A stretch of DNA of 64,000 nt from Zhaonella formicivorans. GTDB lineage: Bacteria; Bacillota; DUOV01; Zhaonellaceae. The notes beneath the pieces were generated by a model that was given only the letters and a program-made list of their open reading frames with translations, was not told where the DNA came from and searched no databases. The stretch spans positions 2,935,001 to 2,999,000 of the forward strand of contig NZ_CP085524.1 in the NCBI RefSeq assembly GCF_004353525.1, given 5' to 3'. The position numbers and the translations under genes are program-made. The first letter of the stretch is position 1. Every line of letters starts with the position of its first letter. Below are positions 52,217-60,398 of the stretch, piece by piece.

Positions 52217-52555
52217 ATGGCATACCGTAAACTGGGCATGAAATCCAGCCACCGTCAGGCCATGTTTAGAAATATCGTCACTTCCTTACTCAAAGAAGAG
52301 CGCATTGAAACCACTGAACCGAGGGCTAAAGAATTGAAAAGAATAGCTGAAAAAATGATTACCTTGGGGAAGAGGGGAGACCTGCACGCCAGGCGACAGG
52401 CTTTAGCGTATCTCATGGAAGAAGATGTTGTGACGAAACTATTTGAAACTATTGCGCCGCGCTATAAGGAGCGCCAGGGAGGATATACCAGGCTGATTAA
52501 AACGGGCTACCGCCGCGGCGATGGTGCCCCCATGGTGCTGGTAGAATTAGTGTAG
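52217..52555 (+). CDS. rplQ: 50S ribosomal protein L17
   Basis: 112 aa. [20 protein letters not shown] start, [12 protein letters not shown] end. ATG after AAAGGAGGG. Last gene of the ribosomal block before a terminator. Confidence 0.97.
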   Translation: MAYRKLGMKSSHRQAMFRNIVTSLLKEERIETTEPRAKELKRIAEKMITLGKRGDLHARRQALAYLMEEDVVTKLFETIAPRYKERQGGYTRLIKTGYRRGDGAPMVLVELV

Positions 52556-52590
52556 TAGCGGCAGAGAAAAGGTGCTTTTATTAGTTTCAG

Positions 52591-52647
52591 GGATTAAGTC
52601 AGGGTCAGGTAGCGGGAACGCAACCATTTCCTGACTTAATTTTTACC
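52591..52647 (+). terminator. Terminator after rplQ
   Basis: TTAAGTCAGG pairs with CCTGACTTAA across about 30 nt, followed by TTTTTACC. It closes the alpha cluster transcript. Confidence 0.8.
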
Positions 52648-52706
52648 TTGAAACGGTTGTGTACTCCTTGGGAATATTTCCTTAAATGCAAAGATGTAAT
52701 TTTGAT

Positions 52707-52879
52707 AGAAGTTGTTAGTTGTTAGTTTCCAGGCGCTCTTCCAGGACTTTTCTTTATAAAAAAGTGAGGGAAGATATTTAAATTGGATCTTTTTTATTTT
52801 ATTATAAAACTGGTCTAGCTCTTGCTGTAAAGGAATACAAGCAAACCAACAACTAATAACTAGCAACTAATAACTAGCA
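52707..52879. repeat. Heptad repeat element 14 (two arms)
   Basis: Left arm GTTGTTAGTTGTTAGTTTCC (52711-52730), right arm ACCAACAACTAATAACTAGC and on (52846-52879). About 113 bp of AT-rich sequence lies between, similar in length but not in sequence to the centre of element 1. Fills the rplQ-ecfA1 gap. Confidence 0.85.
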
Positions 52880-52899
52880 TAAGAGCGTGTGGTGTAACC

Positions 52900-53721
52900 A
52901 TGATTAAAATTGAGAAACTTTATCATAAATACAAAGCCGGCACTCCCCAGGAAGTAATAGCGCTAAACAATATTAACTTGGAAATCAAAAAAGGGGAATT
53001 TGTGGTCATCATAGGCCATAATGGTTCCGGCAAATCAACTCTGGCTAAACATTTAAATGGTTTACTGCTTCCTACCGAGGGGAAGGTTACGGTGAACGGT
53101 ATGGATACCAGGAGCCGGGAGAAAATCTGGGAGATCCGCAAAGAAGTGGGGATGGTCTTCCAAAACCCTGATAACCAGCTGGTAGCCACCATGGTGGAAG
53201 AAGACGTTGCCTTTGGCCCCGAAAATTTGGGCATTCCTCCGGCAGAAATAAGGCAGCGGGTAGATCAGGCCCTGGAACTGGTAGGTATGTCAGAATTTAA
53301 GAAACGGGAGCCCCATTATCTCTCCGGCGGACAAAAACAGAGGGTGGCGATTGCAGGAATTATTGCCATGCGGCCAAGCTGCCTGGTGCTGGACGAACCT
53401 ACGGCTATGCTGGATCCAAAAGGCAGAAAAGAAGTGATGGATACCATTACCAGCCTCAACCGGAATGAAGGTTTAACAATCGTCCATATTACCCACTATA
53501 TGGAAGAGGCGGTCAATGCCCATCGCCTGGTTGTGATGGAACGAGGGGAGATCGTGAAAGAGGGGACCCCCAGGGAGATCTTTCAGCAAGTTGAAATGCT
53601 GAAAGGTTTGCGTATGGATGTGCCCCAGATGACTGAGTTGGCATATCGACTGCGCCAAGAAGGCCTCAAAATACCGGCAGATATTCTCACTGTTGCGGAA
53701 ATGGTGGATTGCTTATGCTGA
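52900..53721 (+). CDS. ecfA1: ECF transporter ATPase EcfA1
   Basis: 273 aa. Walker [16 protein letters not shown]-loop VFQNPDNQL, signature [13 protein letters not shown], Walker [14 protein letters not shown], switch His ITHYMEE. One of two ATPases energising the shared ECF module for vitamin and metal S-components, none of which is in the window. The next ATPase overlaps by 7 bp. ATG after GTGTGGTG. Confidence 0.95.
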   Translation: MIKIEKLYHKYKAGTPQEVIALNNINLEIKKGEFVVIIGHNGSGKSTLAKHLNGLLLPTEGKVTVNGMDTRSREKIWEIRKEVGMVFQNPDNQLVATMVEEDVAFGPENLGIPPAEIRQRVDQALELVGMSEFKKREPHYLSGGQKQRVAIAGIIAMRPSCLVLDEPTAMLDPKGRKEVMDTITSLNRNEGLTIVHITHYMEEAVNAHRLVVMERGEIVKEGTPREIFQQVEMLKGLRMDVPQMTELAYRLRQEGLKIPADILTVAEMVDCLC

Positions 53722-54578
53722 TCAAGATAGAGTCATTGTCACATGTCTATAAACCGAATACTCCTTATGAAACCAGGGCACTGGACGACATTAGCCTGGA
53801 AATTACTTCCGGACAGTTCGTAGGGCTGATCGGTCATACCGGCTCGGGCAAGTCCACGCTAATTCAACATCTTAACGGTTTGCTGCTTCCTACCAGCGGG
53901 AGGGTACTTATAGGGAACGACGAAATAACTCCCAAAACCACGCGACTAAAAAATATCCGGCATAAAGTGGGCATTGTCTTTCAGTATCCGGAACACCAGC
54001 TTTTTGAGGAAACGGTCTATGCAGACATCGCCTTTGGGCCCAAAAATTTAGGCTGGAGCGAAGAAAAAATAGCCGAACGGGTGAAGGCTGCCATGGCTGC
54101 TGTCAACCTGGATTTCGATAGTCTGAAGGACCGTTCCCCTTTCGCCTTGAGCGGCGGGCAAATGAGGCGTGTGGCCATTGCTGGCGTTTTGGCCATGGAG
54201 CCGCAGGTATTGATTTTAGACGAGCCAACGGCAGGACTGGACCCAGGGGGCAGGGATGAAATACTGACAGAGATAGCGTCCCTTCATCAACAGCTAAAAA
54301 TAACTATTATTCTTGTTTCCCACAGCATGGAGGATATCGCCCGCTATGCCCAGCGGGTTATTGTCATGCACCAGGGGAAGGTGGTAATGGACGGTACACC
54401 CCGGGAAATATTTTTAAAAGCCCGGGATTTAGAAAAGTTGGGACTTGGCGTCCCCATGGTGACAACCCTGATGCACAGACTGGCAGCCAAGGGGTTGAAT
54501 GTGCGTACCGATGTGTTGACGGTAGAAGAGGCTAAAGAAGAAATACTGAACTGGTGGCGAGGTAACAAAAATGCTTAA
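53715..54578 (+). CDS. ecfA2: ECF transporter ATPase EcfA2
   Basis: 287 aa. Walker [35 protein letters not shown], signature [13 protein letters not shown], Walker [14 protein letters not shown], and a C-terminal extension typical of EcfA2. Pairs with EcfA1. A TTG at 53709 is in frame; ATG 53715 is preferred. Overlaps ecfT by 8 bp. Confidence 0.95.
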   Translation: MLIKIESLSHVYKPNTPYETRALDDISLEITSGQFVGLIGHTGSGKSTLIQHLNGLLLPTSGRVLIGNDEITPKTTRLKNIRHKVGIVFQYPEHQLFEETVYADIAFGPKNLGWSEEKIAERVKAAMAAVNLDFDSLKDRSPFALSGGQMRRVAIAGVLAMEPQVLILDEPTAGLDPGGRDEILTEIASLHQQLKITIILVSHSMEDIARYAQRVIVMHQGKVVMDGTPREIFLKARDLEKLGLGVPMVTTLMHRLAAKGLNVRTDVLTVEEAKEEILNWWRGNKNA

Positions 54579-55371
54579 AGATATCACTATCGGACAATAT
54601 ATACCTGGGGAATCAATAGTCCACCGCCTTGACCCGCGAACTAAAATACTGGCTGTACTTTTTTATATGACGGGCCTCTTTTTACTTGACCGTCTTGAAA
54701 CATACGTAGGAGTAGCTATCCTGACTTTAGTGTTAATTTTGCTTTCTCAGATCCCGGTAAGTTACCTGTTGAAAGGCCTTAAACCAATACTCATTATTTT
54801 AGTATTTACCTTTGTCCTGCATTTGTTTCTCACTCCGGGGACTGAAGTGTTGAGGATAGGCCCGTTAAAAATAACCATCGAGGGTATCCGGCAGGGTGTA
54901 TTCATGTCCCTGCGCCTGATCTTTCTAATTCTTGTTACTTCTCTGCTAACGCTGACCACTTCACCCATCAGCCTGACCGACGGCCTGGAAAGCCTCATGG
55001 GCCCGGGTAAGAGAATTGGGCTTCCGGCCCACGAATTGGCGATGATGATGAGCATTGCCTTGCGGTTTATTCCTACCCTGTTGGAAGAGACTGACAAGAT
55101 CATGAAAGCCCAGATGGCCAGGGGCGCTGATTTTGAAAGCGGCAACCTCTGGCAGCGGGCCAAAAACATGGTGCCTCTGTTGGTGCCGCTGTTTGTAGGT
55201 GCGTTCCGCCGCGCCGATGAGCTGGCGATGGCCATGGAAGCCCGCTGCTACCGTGGAAGCCAGGGTAGGACTAAAATGAAGCAGTTGGTGATGGCATTAA
55301 GGGACTATGTAGCTTTGCTCTTGATGTTTGGGTTTATGGTCTTGGCTATTGTATATAGAGTAATAACGTAG
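54571..55371 (+). CDS. ecfT: ECF transporter transmembrane protein EcfT
   Basis: 266 aa, five to six membrane helices. Two Ala-Arg-(Gly/Cys) coupling motifs, AQMARGADFE and MEARCYRGS, contact the ATPases. The start overlaps ecfA2. Together the three genes form the group II energising module in its usual place after rplQ. Confidence 0.94.
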   Translation: MLKDITIGQYIPGESIVHRLDPRTKILAVLFYMTGLFLLDRLETYVGVAILTLVLILLSQIPVSYLLKGLKPILIILVFTFVLHLFLTPGTEVLRIGPLKITIEGIRQGVFMSLRLIFLILVTSLLTLTTSPISLTDGLESLMGPGKRIGLPAHELAMMMSIALRFIPTLLEETDKIMKAQMARGADFESGNLWQRAKNMVPLLVPLFVGAFRRADELAMAMEARCYRGSQGRTKMKQLVMALRDYVALLLMFGFMVLAIVYRVIT

Positions 55372-55385
55372 CATCTAAGTTATTG

Positions 55386-55592
55386 CAGTTGTTAGTTGTT
55401 AGTTGCTGGTTATTAGTTTTCAGCCTTCAGCTGTCAGCCTTCAGCTATGAGTTATCAGCTCTCAGTGGCTAGTTACTGGTGACTGACTGTTGACCAATAG
55501 GTAGCCGTAGGCCTGTGCAAAGACTTAGAGTAACGACCAAGGACTAAAGACGAGGTTAAAAGCTGATGCTGGTAACTAAACTGGTGACTTGA
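55386..55592. repeat. Heptad repeat element 15 (longest array)
   Basis: The left arm has at least 13 consecutive 7-bp units mixing subtypes: CAGTTGT TAGTTGT..., then CAGCCTT CAGCTGT CAGCCTT..., then CAGTGGC TAGTTAC. The right arm (about 55528-55592) reads AGTAACGACCAAGGACTAAA and CTGGTAACTAAACTGGTGAC. It fills the ecfT-truA gap up to the truA ribosome binding site. Confidence 0.9.
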
Positions 55593-55603
55593 CGGAGGGT
55601 AAA

Positions 55604-56350
55604 ATGCTAAGGAGAATCAAGCTCACACTCGCCTATGACGGAACCAATTTTAGCGGCTGGCAGGTGCAGACCAAGCCGCCGGGGGTGCGGACTATCCAGG
55701 GGACGGTGGAGGAGAAGCTGAAGCTGATTACAAAAGAAGAAATCAAGGTCACGGCTTCGGGTCGCACTGATGCAGGAGTTCACGCCCTGGGACAGGTTAT
55801 CCACTTTGATACATCTTCCCGCATCCCGGTGGACAAGTTCCCCTACGCCTTAAAAAGCGTATTACCTCCCGATATCGTACCCCTCGAGGCGGAAGAAGTG
55901 GACAACTCTTTTCACGCCAGGTACAGCGCTCGCCGTAAAACTTACAGGTACACTATTGACACCGGCAAAATGCCACATGTCTTTTGGCGCAATTTTGCTT
56001 ATCATTACCCTTATCCTTTAAATTTAACAGCCATGCAAGAGGCTGCTCAATACCTCCTGGGCCGTCACGATTTTCGGTCTTTTTGCGCCAGCGGCAGCTC
56101 GGTGAAGAATTTCACCCGTACTATTATTGACTGCAATTTCCGAGAGGAGGAGTCGCTTCTTCACATTGAAATAACTGGTGACGGTTTCCTTTATAACATG
56201 GTGAGGATAATCTGCGGCACCCTGCTGGAGATAGGGCAGGGAAAGATCAAGCCCGAAGATATGCAGAAAATTATTGAGGCCAGGGACAGAAATAAGGCGG
56301 GGCCTACTGTTCCTGCCCATGGGCTGTGTTTATTAAAGGTGGGGTATTAG
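55604..56350 (+). CDS. truA: tRNA pseudouridine synthase A
   Basis: 248 aa. ASGRTDAGVHALGQVIHFDT holds the catalytic Asp; RYSARRKTYRYTI and FLYNMVRIICGTLLEIGQG are family motifs. Modifies U38-40 of tRNA anticodon arms. ATG 55604 after ACGGAGGG; an upstream TTG in frame lies in the repeat. Confidence 0.95.
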   Translation: MLRRIKLTLAYDGTNFSGWQVQTKPPGVRTIQGTVEEKLKLITKEEIKVTASGRTDAGVHALGQVIHFDTSSRIPVDKFPYALKSVLPPDIVPLEAEEVDNSFHARYSARRKTYRYTIDTGKMPHVFWRNFAYHYPYPLNLTAMQEAAQYLLGRHDFRSFCASGSSVKNFTRTIIDCNFREEESLLHIEITGDGFLYNMVRIICGTLLEIGQGKIKPEDMQKIIEARDRNKAGPTVPAHGLCLLKVGY

Positions 56351-56488
56351 AGTTTAAGCATACATATTAATAGTCAGTGAGCTTTTTTGAGGCAGAATAT
56401 TTCTGACTTCAGCTTGTAGACAAATGAAAATTGCAACCCATTGTGCATAGCTGCGACATATGACAAGCCATAGAGCGCTCTGAGAAGA

Positions 56489-56578
56489 GTTTGACTGTAA
56501 GCGGACGAGCAGCATGGACGCTGCGAGAGCGGTGGAGCGATAGGACGTCGTGTCACCGCGTGCCGCTGGAAGTCAAAC
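56489..56578. ncRNA. Candidate three-way-junction RNA element in the truA-MFS gap
   Basis: GTTTGAC pairs with GTCAAAC and AGCGG with CCGCT to close the element. Inside are two hairpins, GCAGC/GCTGC (56509-56524) and GCGGTG/CACCGC (56529-56559). The strand cannot be told from pairing alone. A weak ORF reads across it. No Rfam-type family recognised. The rest of the 644-bp gap holds copy D of the dispersed element, CCTTATG/CATAAGG hairpins, and an unconvincing TATAAT at 56881. Confidence 0.4.
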
Positions 56579-56580
56579 GT

Positions 56581-56660
56581 AAAGGAGACTTGGCTTGTGC
56601 CAAGCGTGAGCGCCGGCAGAAGTCTAGTCGCCCTTATGCGGTCGCTCATAAGGCTTGCTT
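56581..56660 (-). repeat. Dispersed intergenic element, copy D (inverted, diverged)
   Basis: On the minus strand it reads CCGCATAAGGGCGACTAGAC, CTTCTGCCGGCGC and then CACAAGCCAAG with TCTCCTTT. These are the blocks of copies A and E in the same order, with substitutions. Confidence 0.55.
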
Positions 56661-56994
56661 AGAGCCTGAGCAGGGCAGCGCTCTTGGCGAGAGTCTTTGG
56701 AGCAGCTGACACAAGGGTTAACATTTTGAGGGTAGTTTTTAGCCAGACTTGATGTACTGGCTTAACTGTTTTTAAAAAGGGAACATACGACTTATCCTGT
56801 TGAATTAGCACTAGTTTAAAAAAATATGGTTTTTCCGGCGTTCCTAAGACGATGATGGCAGAATTATGCAGAAGACGCGGTATAATAGAAACTGATGGCC
56901 AGAGGTTTCTGGAATACTTTTATTTTCGCCGCAACGGGCAAATTAGGCTATTTATAACCAAGAAACAGCTGAGCGTAGGAAGGGAACTACAAAA

Positions 56995-58200
56995 ATGCAA
57001 ACAGCACCGAATTTTGAGGAAAATAAAACATATATTTTTTACCTGGTCATGGCACTGATTTTTGCCGATACAGTGCTGTATGGCACCATCGTTCCATTGA
57101 TACCCGTATATACGGAAGAACTGGGCCTGACTACGCTGACCATAGGAATAATTTTTGCGGCATATTCTTTGGGGCTGCTTCTATTTAGCATGCCCATGGG
57201 AATTTTGGCAGAACGGCTGGGCTACAAAAAAGTGTTTGCAGGCGGTTTGAGTTTTTTAATTTTAAGTTGTCTTTTGTACGGAACGGTTAACAACGGCCTG
57301 TTTCTGGCTTTTTGCCGCTTTATTCAGGGAGTTGCGGCCGCAACCACCTGGACTGCCGGGCTAGCCATGATTGCTTTACTTTATCCCAGGCAGCAAGGTC
57401 AAAAATTGGGGCTGGTGCTGGCGGCCATGGGTGTGGGAACTATATTGGGACCTCCGGTTGGGGGCCTGCTTTACAAGTATCTGGGCTACCGTCTCATGTT
57501 TTTCGCCCTTGCGCTTGTATTTGCAGCCATGTTGACAGTGGTCTGGAAGTTGGACTTTTCTTTTCCCGGTATGGTAAAAGCGGAAGCAGGACAGCGGTCC
57601 AGGAAAAAACTCGCCCTCCCATCCAACTTGCTATGGTTATGCGTAGTAGTGGTATTTGCCTCCAGCAGTTTCGGCATGCTGGAGATTATTATGCCAAACT
57701 ACATGCACCGGCATTTTGGCCTGGACAGCCTGCAGATCGGGCTGCTCTTCGGCCTGATGGGGATTGTTCATGGGGTAAGTGACGCTGCGGTTGGTCTTTG
57801 GTCAGACAGGCTGGGTTACTCGCTTTTCGTCTATTGGGGCTTGTTGACGGCAGCCGCTTTTTTTCCGCTTCTGGCTCTAGCTCCCAATCTCCTGCTGCTG
57901 TCCATAGCTTTTACATTGTTGGGGGTAGCCATCGGGGCCGCCATCACCCCCAGCCAGCCGCTGATGTACGAGGTCGTGGTTGCGGAGCCATCCAGGCTTG
58001 AAAACGGCGGCCCTGGTTTGGCCTACGGGATATACAATACTTGCTTTTCGCTGGGGATGTTTTTCGGTCCCATGCTGGGCGGTCTGCTGGACCGGTATTT
58101 GGGCCTACTCCCCGGACTGCTGGTTTTTTCAGGCTTGTTTGTAGCTGCTGCTTTCCTCATTAAATTCAAGGTTAATAAAATATCCGGTAAAACAGCTTGA
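56995..58200 (+). CDS. Major facilitator superfamily transporter
   Basis: 401 aa, twelve predicted helices. The motif-A region after TM2 is MGILAERLGYKKVFAGG, TM5 has the motif-C-like GVGTILGPPVGG of drug/H+ antiporters, and a long central loop (about 185-205) separates the halves. Probably an exporter of small molecules; substrate unknown. ATG after GGAAGGG. No linked regulator. Confidence 0.85.
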   Translation: MQTAPNFEENKTYIFYLVMALIFADTVLYGTIVPLIPVYTEELGLTTLTIGIIFAAYSLGLLLFSMPMGILAERLGYKKVFAGGLSFLILSCLLYGTVNNGLFLAFCRFIQGVAAATTWTAGLAMIALLYPRQQGQKLGLVLAAMGVGTILGPPVGGLLYKYLGYRLMFFALALVFAAMLTVVWKLDFSFPGMVKAEAGQRSRKKLALPSNLLWLCVVVVFASSSFGMLEIIMPNYMHRHFGLDSLQIGLLFGLMGIVHGVSDAAVGLWSDRLGYSLFVYWGLLTAAAFFPLLALAPNLLLLSIAFTLLGVAIGAAITPSQPLMYEVVVAEPSRLENGGPGLAYGIYNTCFSLGMFFGPMLGGLLDRYLGLLPGLLVFSGLFVAAAFLIKFKVNKISGKTA

Positions 58201-58237
58201 TAAGCAAATTTTTATGTCAAATAAACCCTTGGCTGAA

Positions 58238-58423
58238 TTAGTATCTAAAACTCAGAAATTCATGCACTGTTTTCTTAAAATTGTATATTTGTTCATCGGT
58301 GGAGCCATTCATTGGCAAGTGGTCGCTGTAGGGCCTTTGCCTACCGCAGTTGATGGTGTGCACAAAGAGATCCAGACTTGATGTTGCTCTTAACCTTGCA
58401 TCCAGGTCTTGGAGAATTTTCAT
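58238..58423 (-). CDS. Small hypothetical protein
   Basis: 61 aa: MKILQDLDARLRATSSLDLF at the start, EFLSFRY at the end. No family recognised and no membrane segment. Support is a well-placed GGAGG 7 nt before the ATG and its position 78 nt downstream of the other minus-strand gene, so the two could be one transcript. Chance ORF not excluded. Confidence 0.35.
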   Translation of the reverse strand: MKILQDLDARLRATSSLDLFVHTINCGRQRPYSDHLPMNGSTDEQIYNFKKTVHEFLSFRY

Positions 58424-58501
58424 TGAATAACCTCCGCTATTCAGTATTGGACATGAAATTTAGTTTACATAATACTAGAACCTCAGCCGGTTTTGTCAGG
58501 A

Positions 58502-58921
58502 TTAAGATTCCAGGCGTGCCAGCAGTTGTTCCAGCCAATCATGCAGCCTTTCAAACAGCAGACCCAGCACGAACCAGGCCGGAGCATAATCCAGCCTGAT
58601 AAGGCCCAGTACTTCATAGGGGGTCTTCCCACTGTAATCCCATGGACAGGTGCCTACGGTAAGTGCAATTGTTCCTCCGGTGAAAAATTCAATTGCCCAG
58701 ATAATACCTACCCAGATAAGCCCTCTGAAAGCCCAGTGCCAACGGCGAATGGCGTCGTGTAAGGGCTCAAGAAACACGGCAAGGCCGTAAATAGGCAACA
58801 TCCATAGGTAAGTAGTTCCGGCCAGGCGCCAGTCTTCCCGTAGCATTGATCCCAGCCCGGTCCAGAAGATCTCTACTCCCCAGCCAATTAATCCGTAAAT
58901 GAAAAACCGTAATAGCTTCAT
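58502..58921 (-). CDS. Putative ABC-transporter type IV-like membrane protein (PF06541-like)
   Basis: 139 aa, about four membrane helices: LLRFFIYGLIGWGVEIFWTG, YLWMLPIYGLAVFLEPLHD, GLIWVGIIWAIEFFTGG and a C-terminal one. The loop CPWDYSGKTPYEVLG and Trp/Glu-rich helices match the small integral membrane family often called CmpB-like. Function unknown. With the small ORF beside it, the only minus-strand coding unit in the window, flanked by an orphan MFS gene and rplM. Confidence 0.75.
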   Translation of the reverse strand: MKLLRFFIYGLIGWGVEIFWTGLGSMLREDWRLAGTTYLWMLPIYGLAVFLEPLHDAIRRWHWAFRGLIWVGIIWAIEFFTGGTIALTVGTCPWDYSGKTPYEVLGLIRLDYAPAWFVLGLLFERLHDWLEQLLARLES

Positions 58922-59074
58922 AGCCTTAATTTGCTGCAGGTGGGCCTTGATTATACATCCTTAGCGCAAATTGCTGCACGCATTTGTGAAATTGCCAAGA
59001 AGTACAGCATGAAAATTATGGCAGCGGGTTAAAATAACAACGCTGTTAACAAAACCGGTGTCAAAGCATTTTTC

Positions 59075-59103
59075 TTGACATTGACGTACCAATAGATTAC
59101 AAT
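59075..59103 (+). promoter_or_regulatory. rplM-rpsI promoter
   Basis: TTGACA at 59075-59080, 17-bp spacer, TACAAT at 59098-59103, near consensus. Confidence 0.85.
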
Positions 59104-59109
59104 TATCTG

Positions 59110-59185
59110 TGTGGTTTTTTAGGATATTTCCAGGTTGTCACGAGCCCCGGCAATCCTGTGAAGACTATAGAGCCAATTGTATTTA
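59110..59185 (+). promoter_or_regulatory. Possible L13 ribosomal-protein leader
   Basis: The leader between promoter and rplM contains CAGGTTG...CAATCCTG enclosing TCACGAGCCCCGG. Position and the hairpin agree with the Firmicute L13 leader; I cannot confirm the consensus without a covariance search. Confidence 0.4.
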
Positions 59186-59201
59186 GCAAGGAGGGAAACA
59201 A

Positions 59202-59636
59202 ATGAGCACCTACATGGCCAAGCCTGGCGAAGTAGCCAGGAAATGGTATGTAATTGACGCTACAGATAAGACTCTGGGCAGACTGGCTACCGAGGTTGCC
59301 AGACTGTTAAGGGGTAAGCATAAACCGATTTTTACTCCTCATGTGGACACAGGTGATCATGTAATTGTTATTAACGCAGAAAAAGTAAGACTTACAGGAA
59401 ATAAGCTGCGGGATAAATTATATGTCCGTCATTCCCGTTATCCCGGCGGTTTAAAGACCATGGATTACCAAACCTTGCTGCAAAAGCACCCTGAAAGAGC
59501 AATTGAAATTGCTGTCAAAGGCATGATTCCCCATAACAGGTTAGGGCGCCAGGTGATTAAAAAACTTAAGGTTTACCGCGGCGCTGAACATCCACATCAA
59601 GCTCAAAAACCAGAAGTTTGGGAATTTGAAGCATAG
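59202..59636 (+). CDS. rplM: 50S ribosomal protein L13
   Basis: 144 aa. [20 protein letters not shown] start and [23 protein letters not shown] after AAGGAGGG. 20 nt before rpsI. In the standard Firmicute order this pair follows truA; here an MFS gene and two minus-strand ORFs lie between. Confidence 0.97.
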   Translation: MSTYMAKPGEVARKWYVIDATDKTLGRLATEVARLLRGKHKPIFTPHVDTGDHVIVINAEKVRLTGNKLRDKLYVRHSRYPGGLKTMDYQTLLQKHPERAIEIAVKGMIPHNRLGRQVIKKLKVYRGAEHPHQAQKPEVWEFEA

Positions 59637-59656
59637 GTCGGAAGGAGGATATGGAT

Positions 59657-60049
59657 TTGGCACAGGTACAATATTACGGCACCGGACGGCGCAAAAACTC
59701 TGTAGCCAGGGTCAGGCTTGTTCCGGGAGATGGCAACGTTATGATAAATGATCGTCCATTAGACGAGTACTTTGGCAAAAAGACTCTGGTGATGATCGTA
59801 AGGCAGCCTTTGGTTGCCACTGAGACCCAGGGCCGGTTTGATGTTATAGTCAAAGTTGAAGGCGGAGGCACATCAGGCCAGGCTGGAGCAGTACGCATGG
59901 GTATTGCCAGAGCGCTCTTGCAAGCTGATGAAACCCTTCGCCCGGTACTTAAAAGAGCGGGCTTTTTGACCAGGGATCCCAGAATGAAGGAAAGAAGAAA
60001 ATACGGCCTGAAGAAAGCCCGTAAGGCTCCACAGTTCTCCAAGAGATAG
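59657..60049 (+). CDS. rpsI: 30S ribosomal protein S9
   Basis: 130 aa. [20 protein letters not shown] start, and the basic [12 protein letters not shown] tail that reaches the P-site tRNA. TTG 59657 is 8 nt from GGAGG; ATG 59651 is only 2 nt away. Confidence 0.95.
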   Translation: MAQVQYYGTGRRKNSVARVRLVPGDGNVMINDRPLDEYFGKKTLVMIVRQPLVATETQGRFDVIVKVEGGGTSGQAGAVRMGIARALLQADETLRPVLKRAGFLTRDPRMKERRKYGLKKARKAPQFSKR

Positions 60050-60061
60050 ATTTACCCAGGG

Positions 60062-60090
60062 AAGGCATTATTGCCTTCTTTTTTTGTTAT
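60062..60090 (+). terminator. Terminator after rpsI
   Basis: GAAGGCA-TTA-TTGCCTTC followed by TTTTTTTG. Confidence 0.9.
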
Positions 60091-60191
60091 TCAGAAAGTA
60101 TGCTATTCAGAAAGTATAAGTCTGAGGGCGCATAAGTGCAACTAAGGCTTCCGCCTGCGCCAATGGTCTTTTCGCAAGCCAAGTTTTCTTT
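60090..60191 (+). repeat. Dispersed intergenic element, copy E
   Basis: TATTCAGAAAGTAT occurs twice in tandem, then GGGCGCATAAGTGCAACTAA, GGCTTCCGCCTGCGCC and CGCAAGCCAAGTTTTCTTT. The most complete copy besides A. The 200 bp from here to the next gene include a possible second T-rich hairpin near 60.21-60.25 kb; I see no clear promoter. Confidence 0.7.
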
Positions 60192-60398
60192 ATGTGGAAA
60201 AAAGCTACCCGGCTGTACTAAAGAAGTATGCGACCGGTTTTTGTTTTTTAGGTGATAGGGATAAGCCAGTTAGTTAGCTGGATTGTTTTGTTATATTTTG
60301 GTGACAATTTAACAATGTTTAGAAGGAAATAGGTACAATTTGTCGAAAGATCACTCATCAGTGATGACTAGCAATTTGAAGAAGGGAGTTGGGTCGAT

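Noticed and set aside
56491-56709. 72-codon ORF in the truA-MFS gap
   Set aside because: Basic, low-hydrophobicity translation across RNA-like hairpins and the dispersed repeat; no ribosome binding site.
56852-57058. 68-codon ORF before the MFS gene
   Set aside because: Overlaps the MFS start by 64 bp in another frame and contains a TATAAT; the MFS frame has the better ribosome binding site and clear helices.
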